From an uncultured Pontibacter sp. (lineage in GTDB: Bacteria > Bacteroidota > Bacteroidia > Cytophagales > Hymenobacteraceae): DNA of 64,000 bases. Each line of letters begins with the position of its first letter. Position 1 is the stretch's first letter. The translations under genes were made by a program, and so were the position numbers. The notes under the pieces were generated by a model. That model was not told where the DNA came from, made no database searches, and saw nothing but the letters and a program-made list of their open reading frames with translations. The stretch lies in contig NZ_CANLZM010000012.1 of the NCBI RefSeq assembly GCF_947495565.1, positions 52,689-116,688 of the forward strand, given 5' to 3'. Shown in pieces: positions 25,545 to 34,157 of the stretch.

Positions 25545-26546
25545 ATGAAAGCAATTATACCTGTAGCAGGCGTTGGTTCTAAACTTCGGCCGCACACGCA
25601 CACGCAGCCTAAATCGCTGGTGCCTGTGGCCGATAATACTATACTTGGCCACATCATAGATAAGCTTTTGGATGCGGGTGTCATTGATTTTGTTTTCATT
25701 ATCGGGTACCTGGGTGAGAAGGTGGAGCGCTACGTGCGGCAAAAGTACCCGCAGGCAAGAACCGAATTTGTGGTGCAGGAGCCGCGCGAAGGTCTTGGGC
25801 ACGCCCTTTGGGTAGCCCGCCACACGTTTGAGCAGGAAGAAAGCATACTGATTATATTGGGCGATGCGATTGTGGATGTGGATTTGAAAGCCATCATCGA
25901 GGCTCCTTATTCGGTGCTGGGTGTAAAGAAGGTGGCGAAACCTTCGCTGTTCGGCGTGACCGAAATGGGCAACGACGAATTTGTGACCAAGGTGGTGGAA
26001 AAGCCAAAAATTCCGAAGTCTAACTTTGCGCTGGTGGGGCTTTACAAAATTATGCAGCCGCAAAAGCTTATCGCCTCGCTGCAGCACATCATTACTGAGG
26101 ATATCCGCACGCAAGGCGAATACCACCTGACCGATGCGCTGATGCACATGATTAAGAACGGCGAGAAAATGGTGCCCTGGAGCGTAGACCATTGGTTTGA
26201 CTGCGGCCGTAAGGAAACCCTGCTGGAAGCCAATGCTACTTTGCTAAGCCGCCCTAAATTCCGGGAACGTGACTACAGCAGGCTCTGCCCGGGTTGCATC
26301 ATCATTCCGCCGGTAAGTATAGGCGAGGGCTGCATCATTACAAATTCTATCATCGGGCCTAACGTGGCTATTGGCGATAATACGAACATAACCAACTGCG
26401 TGCTGAGCAACTCTATTATCGGTTCTTACTCGGAGCTGCGGTTTGCCGTCATGCACGATTCCATCATCGGCAGCGATGCCTCCTTCAAAGGCTTCAGCCA
26501 CAGCCTGAATATTGGCGATAGCACCGAGATCAATTTTGGGCAGTAG
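25545..26546 (+). CDS. NDP-sugar nucleotidyltransferase-like protein
   Basis: 333 residues. The N-terminal Rossmann-like transferase domain has MKAIIPVAGVGSKLRPHT (a GxGxxLRP-type nucleotide loop), PKSLVPVAD, a metal-binding GDAIVD near residue 105 and EKP at about 151. The C-terminal part is a left-handed beta-helix of hexapeptides such as IGEGCIITNSIIGPNVAIGDNTNITNC. This is the build of glucose-1-phosphate thymidylyl- or uridylyltransferases and related sugar-nucleotide synthases; the sugar cannot be told from sequence alone. It opens a plus-strand run with a LytTR regulator 15 bases downstream. An AAGTATA word lies just before the start. Confidence 0.85.
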   Translation: MKAIIPVAGVGSKLRPHTHTQPKSLVPVADNTILGHIIDKLLDAGVIDFVFIIGYLGEKVERYVRQKYPQARTEFVVQEPREGLGHALWVARHTFEQEESILIILGDAIVDVDLKAIIEAPYSVLGVKKVAKPSLFGVTEMGNDEFVTKVVEKPKIPKSNFALVGLYKIMQPQKLIASLQHIITEDIRTQGEYHLTDALMHMIKNGEKMVPWSVDHWFDCGRKETLLEANATLLSRPKFRERDYSRLCPGCIIIPPVSIGEGCIITNSIIGPNVAIGDNTNITNCVLSNSIIGSYSELRFAVMHDSIIGSDASFKGFSHSLNIGDSTEINFGQ

Positions 26547-26561
26547 ACTTTAGCAGCGTTT

Positions 26562-27404
26562 ATGTTTTCGTTACTTAGCCAGCCTTACCCTTCCCGCGAC
26601 CCGCGTTTTTCCAGGGCTTTTTTACAAGCATTGCTCTCAGGCTTCCTCATCTCGTTTATCCTTATCGTGTTTCAGCCGTTTGGCAGCTACAATTGGCACC
26701 ACCCTTACAAAAACGTAATATTGGCAGGTTATGGGGTGGTAGCTGTAGCAGTTAATTTGATTGATTTTGCAATTACCCAAAGGCTTTATAAAACATACTT
26801 TACCGAACGCAGCTGGACGATTTGGAAGGAAATTTTACGCAATATGGCAGGTTTTGTACTGGCCGGATTTTTCTGTGTGGTGTATGGATACTTTGCCGGG
26901 CTCATGCCATTTTCGCTGATGCAGATCACTTATATGGTAGCGGTATGTTTTATGGTTGGTGCGTTTCCGGCGGTTATACTTATACTTCTGAACTATGCTT
27001 ACCTTTTGCATAAGTATGGCGCACCCATTCAGCCGGCAAAACCGCAAGCTATAGTTGTTGCTGATGAAGCTATACTTAGGCTGGTAGCAGAAAACGAGAA
27101 AGACACCTTAACAATACCTGCCGGTAGCTTGCTCTACATTGCCGCCAGCGATAACTACTGTACTGTATTTTACCATGAAAATGAGGAGCTGCAGAAGACT
27201 TTGCTGCGCAGTAGTCTAAGTCGGTTGGAAGGTCAGTTGAATGCAACTGAAATCGTCCGGTGCCACCGCTCTTATATTGTCAACCTGAACCAGGTAGGCA
27301 AAGTAACGGGCAATGCACAAGGGTATAAGCTGCATTTTGATGCGCTGAATGAGCCCGTTCCGGTTTCCCGTTCCTATTCCTCTGTTCTAAACCAGCTTTC
27401 TTAA
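26562..27404 (+). CDS. Membrane-anchored LytTR family transcriptional regulator
   Basis: 280 residues. Four hydrophobic helices (about 22-42, 52-72, 95-115, 120-142) form an N-terminal membrane domain with no recognised sensor. A linker leads to a LytTR DNA-binding domain (about 180-280): LYIAASDNYCTVFY, LLRSSLSRLEGQL, VRCHRSYIVNLNQV and PVSRSYSSVLNQL are all typical. Such proteins bind direct repeats spaced about two helical turns apart. A set of four 20-base-spaced repeats begins 7 bases after the stop codon, before the next gene, and is a good candidate target. It appears to act without a histidine kinase. Confidence 0.88.
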   Translation: MFSLLSQPYPSRDPRFSRAFLQALLSGFLISFILIVFQPFGSYNWHHPYKNVILAGYGVVAVAVNLIDFAITQRLYKTYFTERSWTIWKEILRNMAGFVLAGFFCVVYGYFAGLMPFSLMQITYMVAVCFMVGAFPAVILILLNYAYLLHKYGAPIQPAKPQAIVVADEAILRLVAENEKDTLTIPAGSLLYIAASDNYCTVFYHENEELQKTLLRSSLSRLEGQLNATEIVRCHRSYIVNLNQVGKVTGNAQGYKLHFDALNEPVPVSRSYSSVLNQLS

Positions 27405-27410
27405 AAAGCC

Positions 27411-27490
27411 ATTCGCCCCAAAAGCTTATCATTCGCCCCTGGTGCTTGATAAACGTCCCTTATGTTTGCTAGTCAGCCCTTTCTGTAACC
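27411..27490 (+). promoter_or_regulatory. Four 20-bp-phased repeats, candidate LytTR operator
   Basis: Starts at 27411, 27431, 27451 and 27471: ATTCGCCCC, ATTCGCCCC, AAACGTCCC, AGTCAGCCC. The spacer also repeats in part (GCTTATC, GCTTGAT, GTTTGCT). Spacing of 20 bases places all copies on one DNA face. The array lies between the LytTR gene and the EreA-like gene it probably controls, about 50 bases before that start codon. Confidence 0.55.
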
Positions 27491-27539
27491 GGGTGTCTTA
27501 CGGGTTTATACCTTTCGGGAAATCTAAAACACACCTGTT

Positions 27540-28859
27540 ATGAAAAAGACACTGAAAAAAATCGGGCTGTTTATCTTGATCCTCCCTTTTGCGTTGTTGC
27601 TGCTTGCAACAATAGGTTACTTAGCGTTTGCCCTGTATGCAGTTGGCGGAGAAAGCGCAGAGCATCAGGCTTACCTTAAAAAGAACATGCAGGAAGTAAG
27701 GTTAGGGGCAGATAATCGTTTTGGGATATTTGATGAAACATTTTATGCGAATAAGGTTTTCCTGCTAGGCGAAGTGCACGGATATGCAATGCCGCAGGAG
27801 TTGGACTTCGAGCTGTTAAAGCACCTGAACCAAACACTAGGACTTAAGTACTACCTGGCAGAAGTAGACTACAGTCAGGCGCACTTTTTGAACGAGTACC
27901 TGCGCACGGGAGACGAAGCATTGCTAAGGTATGTATTCCAAACCTGGGTCGAACAGAACGCGCAATGGGGCAATCAGAATTTCTATCAGAAGCTGCAGAA
28001 AATATATGATCTGAATAAGTCGCTACCTGACGATAGAAAGATCAGAATATTTGGTGTAGATAAGATACAGGACATAGCGGTTACAAAACGTCACCTGGGT
28101 GAATTACTGCAAAACAAGCAGGAAGGGATAGTACTGGACTCTCTGACTAAGTTAGTGCAAAATGATGCGGATACAACAGAAATGCTTCCGGCATTCGCAT
28201 CCAGACTGATGCAGGAAACGGATATGGGAAAGCCCTTAAAAGAGTACATGGCATCAGGGCAAACAGAAGTGCAGCATATTTTGCAAAACCTGGCTTATCG
28301 GCACGACCAAGTAAAAAGAGACAGTGTCATGTTTCTGAACATGGCCAGCCTAACAACTATAAACAACTTGCAAAATGAGCAGTTTTATGGCATGTGGGGC
28401 ATATTTCACACGCTTCAGACTTCGGTAAACAATGGTTTCAGGCCTTTTGCTGCTTTACTCAAGTATAACGAGTCACCGTTTAAAGGGAAAGTGGTGTCTA
28501 TAAATATCCTGGCTAATGACAGCGAGAACATGATACCTGCACGAATGATGCCGGAGGCCCTTAATAAAGGGAATGCTTATGTTAACACGACCTGGGTAAA
28601 TAATGATGGCCCCCTTGTTTTTGTAGATGGTATCAAAGACCTGAAGGCAGTGACGAAGAAAAACTCCATTACAATTTTTAAAGTAGATGCCGAAAACTCT
28701 CCTTACCGAACATCTTCCCGTTTAGCTGAGACCACTATTTTGATTCCGAACCAAGGGATTAAACCCGATGCCGAAAACCCTACCATTACCCAGGCATGCC
28801 AGTATGTTGTCCTGATTAGAAACTCAAAAGCTTTAACCCCTATCAAAACCTTGCTGTAA
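27540..28859 (+). CDS. Erythromycin esterase-like (EreA/ChaN superfamily) protein, membrane-anchored
   Basis: 439 residues. One N-terminal membrane helix (about 8-34) is followed by a domain with FLLGEVHGYAMPQELDFELLKHL (about 75-97) and YYLAEVDYSQAHFLNEYL, the conserved E/H-rich start of the EreA/ChaN-like fold. Catalytic residues of true macrolide esterases include a histidine in this region, and GEVHG supplies one. The rest diverges from characterised EreA, so drug-esterase activity should not be assumed. It lies downstream of a LytTR regulator and the repeat array, suggesting regulated expression. It is probably periplasmic, tethered to the inner membrane. Confidence 0.7.
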   Translation: MKKTLKKIGLFILILPFALLLLATIGYLAFALYAVGGESAEHQAYLKKNMQEVRLGADNRFGIFDETFYANKVFLLGEVHGYAMPQELDFELLKHLNQTLGLKYYLAEVDYSQAHFLNEYLRTGDEALLRYVFQTWVEQNAQWGNQNFYQKLQKIYDLNKSLPDDRKIRIFGVDKIQDIAVTKRHLGELLQNKQEGIVLDSLTKLVQNDADTTEMLPAFASRLMQETDMGKPLKEYMASGQTEVQHILQNLAYRHDQVKRDSVMFLNMASLTTINNLQNEQFYGMWGIFHTLQTSVNNGFRPFAALLKYNESPFKGKVVSINILANDSENMIPARMMPEALNKGNAYVNTTWVNNDGPLVFVDGIKDLKAVTKKNSITIFKVDAENSPYRTSSRLAETTILIPNQGIKPDAENPTITQACQYVVLIRNSKALTPIKTLL

Positions 28860-29103
28860 ATATAAAATTGCTGAAACATACAGCCTACTTTACTGAACTG
28901 GTACCTCGTGGTTGAAATTTCGCTTATTACCAACTGGCTCCCGGGCTATCCTGAACTTGTGGCATACCATGACAACGCACCACCTATAGTTCTTTTCAAT
29001 ATTCCTTAGCTTATCACGAAACACAACTTAAAGCCGGATGGGAAGAATATGGGAAAAACCACTGTACTACTGCAGGCTTTTAATACCGGATCCACGTGCA
29101 TAA
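28860..29103. other. Intergenic region after the EreA-like gene
   Basis: About 240 bases between the EreA-like stop and a terminator. No gene, repeat or motif copy was recognised. Confidence 0.35.
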
Positions 29104-29146
29104 AAAACTCCTGTGCTTGCCTAAAATGGGGCAACACAGGAGTTTT
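29104..29146. terminator. Bidirectional terminator between convergent genes
   Basis: AAAACTCCTGTG (29104-29115) pairs with CACAGGAGTTTT (29135-29146), extended inward by TTGCC/GGCAA. A-rich and T-rich ends suit both strands. It separates the EreA-like gene (+) from the 2OG oxygenase gene (-). Confidence 0.82.
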
Positions 29147-29169
29147 AAATTGTATCGGCAATGGTTGTC

Positions 29170-29826
29170 CTACAAAAACGTCAGCTCGTTCAACTGGTCC
29201 AGCATCCAGCCGGTGAGGCTGTAGCGGTTGCGGGTGGCTACCAGCACCTCGTGCGGGATGAGGTCGGCGCGGAAACAGGCCAAGCGGCCAGCTATTGGCA
29301 GAATGTCTACTTCTTCCTCAGAGCCGTCCTCTTGGGGCAAGTATAAACGCAGGTTGCCGCCGTGCTCGGGCAGCCAGTCCTCGTTCAGGTAACAGATAAA
29401 GGACAGGCGGCGGTGGTCGTTTTCCTTGAACTGGTCGATGTGGCGCTGGTATACTGTGCCCGGAGGGTATACGGTAAAGTGAAACTCAAAATCCTTAAGG
29501 CCCAAAAAGCAGGTGCGGTTAATGTAGCGCATCACCTCATGCATGCGGTCCAGGAACACCTGCGTGGGTGGCAGCGCCTCCGAGGGCTCAATCCAACGGA
29601 TAAAGTCGCCGCGCACCTCCTTGTCCACAGTAAACTGGTCCGAGGAGCCAATGCCGGCTTTCTTAAACGTGCCCTGCTCTTTGTGGTGCGTAAGCACTTC
29701 CAGCAGGTCGCGCACCTCTTGCGGCTCCAAGAAATTATCTATAATAGCATAGCCCTTATCGGACAAGCGGTCGGCGATCTGCTCAAACTTCAGGAGCAGG
29801 CTGTCCTCTAAAACTTCTTCAATCAT
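29170..29826 (-). CDS. 2-oxoglutarate/Fe(II)-dependent oxygenase (prolyl hydroxylase-like)
   Basis: 218 residues. The double-stranded beta-helix iron site is readable: HxD in VYQRHIDQF (about residue 129), the distal histidine in ADLIPHEV (about 193) and a 2OG-binding Arg in ATRNRYSLTGW (about 200-202). The N-terminal half contains GYAIIDNFLEPQEVRDLLEVL. This class is closest to prolyl-4-hydroxylase-like enzymes of bacteria; the target (protein or small molecule) is unknown. It is cytoplasmic and stands alone, convergent with the EreA-like gene. Confidence 0.87.
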   Translation of the reverse strand: MIEEVLEDSLLLKFEQIADRLSDKGYAIIDNFLEPQEVRDLLEVLTHHKEQGTFKKAGIGSSDQFTVDKEVRGDFIRWIEPSEALPPTQVFLDRMHEVMRYINRTCFLGLKDFEFHFTVYPPGTVYQRHIDQFKENDHRRLSFICYLNEDWLPEHGGNLRLYLPQEDGSEEEVDILPIAGRLACFRADLIPHEVLVATRNRYSLTGWMLDQLNELTFL

Positions 29827-30059
29827 CTGTAAAACGCTATACTTTGCTCAGGTTCAGGAGAAAAGCGTGCAAAAGTAACCGCTAAACACATCGCTTGTAT
29901 ACTTATGGCGCTCCGGCAGGATAAATAATTTTTTCAGGCTTCGGAAGTATGATTTTTAATGCTACAAGCGCAGCAAAACCATACTTTAGCTGATTTTTTG
30001 TATCTTGTTGGAGCAGATGCGCAAGTATAAACTTTAAACAAACTACTGGCTTGGCCATT

Positions 30060-32249
30060 ATGAAAAAGACAACCGTATTTATGCTGGCTGGCGGCCTCTC
30101 GGCCTTGTCGGCTTGCAAATCAACACAAAACGATACAACTGCCACTGGCATGACCACAGAAACAACAACAACGGCCTCGGCAGAGGCAACAGCATTAGAT
30201 TACCCGAATACAAAAAAAGTAGACCACGTAGACGATTATTTCGGCACCCAGGTGGCTGACCCTTACCGCTGGCAGGAAACCCACGACGAGCAGCTGGACG
30301 AGTGGATTGCCCAGGAGAACGAGGTAACGCAGGGCTACCTGAACAGCATCGAGTTCCGCGACGACATAAAAAATCGCTTGACCGAAATCTGGAACTACCC
30401 GAAGTATGGCGCTCCTTTTAAAGAGGGCGGCAAATACTATTTCTTTAAGAACGATGGTTTGCAAAACCAGAGCGTACTGTACGTGCAGGAGAGCCTGGAG
30501 GCCGAGCCAAAGGTGTTCTTCGACCCGAACAAGCTGAGCTCTGACGGCACGGTGGCGCTTACTGCCCTGCAGTTTTCTAAAGATGGCAAGTATGTAGCTT
30601 ACGGCACATCAAGCGGAGGCTCCGACTGGAACACCTACCACATAATGGAAACCGCCACCGGTAAAAAGCTGGATGACCAGCTGGATTGGGTGAAGTTCTC
30701 GAGCCCGAGCTGGAGCGGCAACGGCTTCTTCTACAGCCGCTACGATGCCCCGACCGAGGGTAATAAGTTGGCCAATAAGAACGAGTACCACAAAGTATAC
30801 TACCATAAGATTGGCACGCCGCAGAGCCAGGACCAACTAGTGTATGAGGACAAGAAAAACGCGCTGCGCAACTTCTACGGCCAGACTACAGACGATGAGC
30901 GCTTCCTGATCCTGAACGTGTCGGAGGGCGCGAGCGGGGCCAATGCCTTATACTTTAAAGACCTGAAAGACGCCAAGGCTAACATCAAACCTGTGGTGGA
31001 TAACTTCGAGAGCGAGTACAACGTGGTGGATAACTTCGGCGATAAGCTGCTGGTGATGACGAACAAGAACGCGCCGCGTTACCGCCTGGTGATGATCGAC
31101 CCGAAAAACCCGCAGGAAGCGAACTGGAAAACCGTGGTGCCGGAGTCGCAGAACGTGATTCAGGGCGTGTCGGCTGTGGGCGGGCGCATTGTTGTAACCT
31201 ACATGAAAGACGCAGCCAGCCAGGTAGTAGTATACGACCAAAGCGGCAAGCAACTGAACACCGTGGAGCTGCCAACGCTGGGCACCGTGAGTGGTTTTAG
31301 CGGCAAGCAGCAGGACAAAGAGGTATTCTTCACCTTCACCTCCTTTACCTACCCGCCAACCATTTACCGCTACGATGTGGTGAACAACAAAGTAACGCAG
31401 TTCCGCAAAACCGAGGTAAACGTAAATACCGATGCCTTCGAAACGAAGCAGGTGTTTTATACTTCCAAGGACGGCACTAAAGTGCCGATGTTCATCGTGC
31501 ACAAGAAAGGCCTGAAATTGGATGGCACTAACCCGACTTACCTGTATGCCTACGGTGGCTTCAACATCTCCCTGACGCCAAGCTTTAGCATTGCCAACAT
31601 GCTGTGGCTAGAGAACGGAGGCGTATACGCGCTACCAAACCTGCGAGGCGGCGGTGAGTACGGCGAAGACTGGCACAAAGCCGGCATGACGCCAAACAAG
31701 CAGAACGTATTCGATGATTTTATCGCGGCAGCCGAGTACCTGATCGACCAGAAGTATACTTCCTCCGAGAAACTGGCCGTGGCCGGTGGTTCTAACGGTG
31801 GTTTGCTGGTAGGCGCCTTCATGACGCAACGCCCGGAACTGGCCAAAGTAGCCATTCCTGCCGTGGGCGTGATGGACATGCTGCGCTTCCACAAGTTCAC
31901 TATTGGCTGGGCCTGGGTGCCGGAGTATGGCTCTTCGGACGATGAGGCGCAGTTTAAAAATCTCTATACGTTCTCGCCGCTGCACAACATCAAGGAAGGT
32001 GTAAAATACCCAGCTACGCTGGTGAAAACCGCCGACCACGACGACCGCGTAGTGCCGGCGCACTCGTTCAAGTTCATCTCTGAGCTGCAGGACAAAGGCG
32101 CACCGGGCAACCCATACTTAATTAGAGTGGATGTGCGCGCAGGCCACGGTGCCGGTAAGCCAACCTCGCTCGTAATCCAAGAATACGCCGATACCTATGC
32201 GTTCATCTATAAAAACATGGGCATAAACCCGTACCAGCAAAACCAGTAA
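30060..32249 (+). CDS. Prolyl oligopeptidase family serine peptidase (S9), lipoprotein
   Basis: 729 residues from ATG 30060; the longest frame uses a TTG three codons earlier. A lipoprotein signal with SALSAC leads to a Thr-rich linker, then the S9 seven-bladed propeller (from YPNTKKVDHVDDYFGTQVADPYRWQE, about 45-460) and an alpha/beta-hydrolase domain. The nucleophile is in GGSNGG (about 577), the acid in DHDDRV (about 660), and the histidine in AGHGAG (about 697). It should cleave Pro-Xaa bonds in short peptides at the periplasmic face or cell surface. It stands alone, with a hairpin and a strong terminator behind it. Confidence 0.92.
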   Translation: MKKTTVFMLAGGLSALSACKSTQNDTTATGMTTETTTTASAEATALDYPNTKKVDHVDDYFGTQVADPYRWQETHDEQLDEWIAQENEVTQGYLNSIEFRDDIKNRLTEIWNYPKYGAPFKEGGKYYFFKNDGLQNQSVLYVQESLEAEPKVFFDPNKLSSDGTVALTALQFSKDGKYVAYGTSSGGSDWNTYHIMETATGKKLDDQLDWVKFSSPSWSGNGFFYSRYDAPTEGNKLANKNEYHKVYYHKIGTPQSQDQLVYEDKKNALRNFYGQTTDDERFLILNVSEGASGANALYFKDLKDAKANIKPVVDNFESEYNVVDNFGDKLLVMTNKNAPRYRLVMIDPKNPQEANWKTVVPESQNVIQGVSAVGGRIVVTYMKDAASQVVVYDQSGKQLNTVELPTLGTVSGFSGKQQDKEVFFTFTSFTYPPTIYRYDVVNNKVTQFRKTEVNVNTDAFETKQVFYTSKDGTKVPMFIVHKKGLKLDGTNPTYLYAYGGFNISLTPSFSIANMLWLENGGVYALPNLRGGGEYGEDWHKAGMTPNKQNVFDDFIAAAEYLIDQKYTSSEKLAVAGGSNGGLLVGAFMTQRPELAKVAIPAVGVMDMLRFHKFTIGWAWVPEYGSSDDEAQFKNLYTFSPLHNIKEGVKYPATLVKTADHDDRVVPAHSFKFISELQDKGAPGNPYLIRVDVRAGHGAGKPTSLVIQEYADTYAFIYKNMGINPYQQNQ

Positions 32250-32254
32250 CACCC

Positions 32255-32279
32255 AAGTATAAATCTGCCATTTATACTT
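32255..32279. repeat. Inverted pair of the AAGTATA word
   Basis: AAGTATAAAT (32255-32264) and ATTTATACTT (32270-32279) are exact reverse complements around a CTGCC loop, directly before the GC-rich terminator. The motif is thereby used as a hairpin arm. Confidence 0.65.
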
Positions 32280-32280
32280 T

Positions 32281-32316
32281 AGCCGCGCTTCCTGTTTCAG
32301 GTGGCGCGGCTTTTTT
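32281..32316 (+). terminator. Terminator after the S9 peptidase gene
   Basis: AGCCGCGC (32281-32288) pairs with GCGCGGCT (32304-32311) and the T-run begins at 32311. It lies about 30 bases past the stop codon. Confidence 0.85.
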
Positions 32317-32412
32317 GTTCATCAGCAAAACGAAACTATAAAAGACCCGGTTCTGGATAAGCTTTTTAATATATTTAAGGTAATTCTAATTTATAAAGTA
32401 TAAACCTGTTGC

Positions 32413-32862
32413 ATGAGATCTGAAACACATACTAACGAAAGTCCAAATGAGCTGTACCTGGATGTAAGGCTGCTGCAAAACCTCTCTGGTACAGCTAAAT
32501 GGGGTAAAGTGCTGGCCGTGCTCGGGTTCATACTGGCAGGGTTTATACTTGTATTCGGGTTATTTATGCAGCAGATGGTAGAAAGCCCTGTTCTGCAAGA
32601 GAGCGCAGCTAATGTGGGGTTCTCCGGCTTCACCATTGTCGTGTATGCCTTCGTGGCGCTGGTATATTTTTTCCCGTCGTTGTACCTCTATAATTTCTCC
32701 TCAAGCATGCAGCAAGGAGTTGAGGAGCGGAGCCGCCAAAAAGTGGGCAAGGCCATCGGCAAGCTTAAAATCCTGTTTAAATTCCTGGTGATCATGCTGA
32801 TTCTTTTCCTGGTGCTGTTTGCGGGCTCGCTTGTGTTGCTGCTGGCTGGCGCAAAAGTATAG
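32413..32862 (+). CDS. DUF5362-like membrane protein (copy 1)
   Basis: 149 residues with three hydrophobic helices (about 33-53, 69-92, 121-145). The helix-starting motif AKWGKVLAVLGFILAGF is nearly repeated in the downstream gene (AKWGKFLAIVGFIGIGL). Another shared block is VALVYFFPSLYLYNFSSSMQQ. These features fit the Bacteroidota-restricted DUF5362 family, whose role is unknown. Two related genes in a row followed by a third small membrane gene suggest a membrane complex or a regulated set. An AAGTATA word lies just upstream of the start. Confidence 0.68.
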   Translation: MRSETHTNESPNELYLDVRLLQNLSGTAKWGKVLAVLGFILAGFILVFGLFMQQMVESPVLQESAANVGFSGFTIVVYAFVALVYFFPSLYLYNFSSSMQQGVEERSRQKVGKAIGKLKILFKFLVIMLILFLVLFAGSLVLLLAGAKV

Positions 32863-32936
32863 GTTTTTTGAAGTATAGCCATTATTTTATACTTTAACAG
32901 CTCTGATCATATCATTAAACAACTAATACATTAAAA

Positions 32937-33413
32937 ATGGAAACAGACTTTTATGACAATACGCCTGAGCCACAATCGCTTACCATTACACTGCCCTCCG
33001 CCGCTTACCTGCGCGAAATAGCCAAATGGGGTAAATTTTTAGCGATCGTTGGCTTTATAGGTATAGGACTTATGGTGATAATAGCGCTGTTTGCCGGAAC
33101 TGCCATAGGATCTATGTCTCTGCCAGAGGAGTCTGGCGGTAGCGCAGCCGGCATGATTGGCGGAGGTTTCTTTATGTTTTTTTACCTGCTTTTCGCGCTG
33201 TTATACTTCTTTCCGGTGCTATACCTGTACCGTTTCTCAGGTAAAATGCAGGAAGCGCTGCGCCTGCAAAACGAAGAGCTGCTTGTTACCTCCTTCGCTA
33301 ACCTGAAGTCGCTTTTCAAGTTTATGGGCGTGCTCACTATTATTATGCTGAGCTTTTACGTGTCGGCTATGCTGTTCGTGTTCTTAGGCATGGGCATTGG
33401 CTCTATGATGTAA
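32937..33413 (+). CDS. DUF5362-like membrane protein (copy 2)
   Basis: 158 residues, three helices (about 28-52, 74-100, 128-152) and a Gly/Ser-rich loop after the first helix. It shares AKWGKFLAIVGF and LYFFPVLYLYRFSGKMQ with the upstream copy, so the pair is a tandem duplication that has since diverged. A C-terminal LKSLFKFMGVL block is also shared. The three-gene run is spaced by 74 and 18 bases. Function unknown. Confidence 0.68.
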   Translation: METDFYDNTPEPQSLTITLPSAAYLREIAKWGKFLAIVGFIGIGLMVIIALFAGTAIGSMSLPEESGGSAAGMIGGGFFMFFYLLFALLYFFPVLYLYRFSGKMQEALRLQNEELLVTSFANLKSLFKFMGVLTIIMLSFYVSAMLFVFLGMGIGSMM

Positions 33414-33431
33414 TACTAAAAAGCAACGAGT

Positions 33432-34022
33432 ATGGTTAACAGATTTCTAAGAGCAAAACACTGGCAGTTGTTTCTGCTGACCTTCGGGATTCCACTTATT
33501 TTCCAGGTGATAATGATGGGAATAGTATTCACAAGCATTGGGCGGGAAGGCTCCCCGGCCCCTCAGTTTATGTTCTCTTATTTTCGCCTTTTCCCGGTAA
33601 TGATGATTATTTTCATGGCCGTTTACTTTGGGTGGTTCTGGGCAGTGGCTATTGGTCTACAACAACATGTGCCAGAGAGTGTGCATATGAAAGTGAAAAA
33701 GTTTAAAGTGCTTTTTCTGATCCCGATGCTGTACATGCTGTTGCTGGCGCTGTTTATTGGCGGCTTTATGCAGTTTGTTGTTAGCAGCGAAGGGCCCAGC
33801 GGTGGATTCATAGGAGGCATAGCTGCTATAATTGTACCCTTGCACCTGCTGTCTATGTTCTGTATTTTCTATACGCTGTACTTCGTTGCTAAAACTATAA
33901 AAACAGTAGAGCTGCAGCGGGAAGTGAACTTCTCTGACTTTGCCGGCGAGTTTTTCATGATCTGGTTTTACCCAATCGGAGTGTGGATCTTGCAACCGAA
34001 AATCAATGCCATAGTGCGCTAA
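33432..34022 (+). CDS. Five-helix membrane protein of unknown function
   Basis: 196 residues. Hydrophobic segments lie near 10-35, 50-78, 95-115, 120-150 and 170-190. The final segment includes FMIWFYPIGVWILQPKIN, which recalls the end of small Bacteroidota membrane proteins neighbouring DUF5362 genes. It is third in the run and is closed by a perfect terminator at 34048-34089. No catalytic motif is visible. Confidence 0.65.
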   Translation: MVNRFLRAKHWQLFLLTFGIPLIFQVIMMGIVFTSIGREGSPAPQFMFSYFRLFPVMMIIFMAVYFGWFWAVAIGLQQHVPESVHMKVKKFKVLFLIPMLYMLLLALFIGGFMQFVVSSEGPSGGFIGGIAAIIVPLHLLSMFCIFYTLYFVAKTIKTVELQREVNFSDFAGEFFMIWFYPIGVWILQPKINAIVR

Positions 34023-34047
34023 AGCAAAGGAAAGCATTTCGATATAT

Positions 34048-34089
34048 GTACAAGACCTGCCACTTTAACGGCAGGTCTTGTACTTTTTT
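34048..34089 (+). terminator. Terminator after the DUF5362 run
   Basis: GTACAAGACCTGCC (34048-34061) pairs perfectly with GGCAGGTCTTGTAC (34070-34083), followed by TTTTTT. Confidence 0.9.
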
Positions 34090-34157
34090 AGGCTGACCAA
34101 AGTATGGCGGCAGCAGCTATTCTTGCGTACCTTCGCAGAGAACCAAGTATACAAGCG

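Noticed and set aside
25440..26192. 250-codon minus-strand frame opposite the nucleotidyltransferase
   Set aside because: Antisense shadow; the plus-strand frame has clear catalytic motifs.
27540..28859. Calling the EreA-like protein a macrolide-resistance gene
   Set aside because: Only the superfamily motif is shared; the rest diverges and it is membrane anchored with its own regulator.
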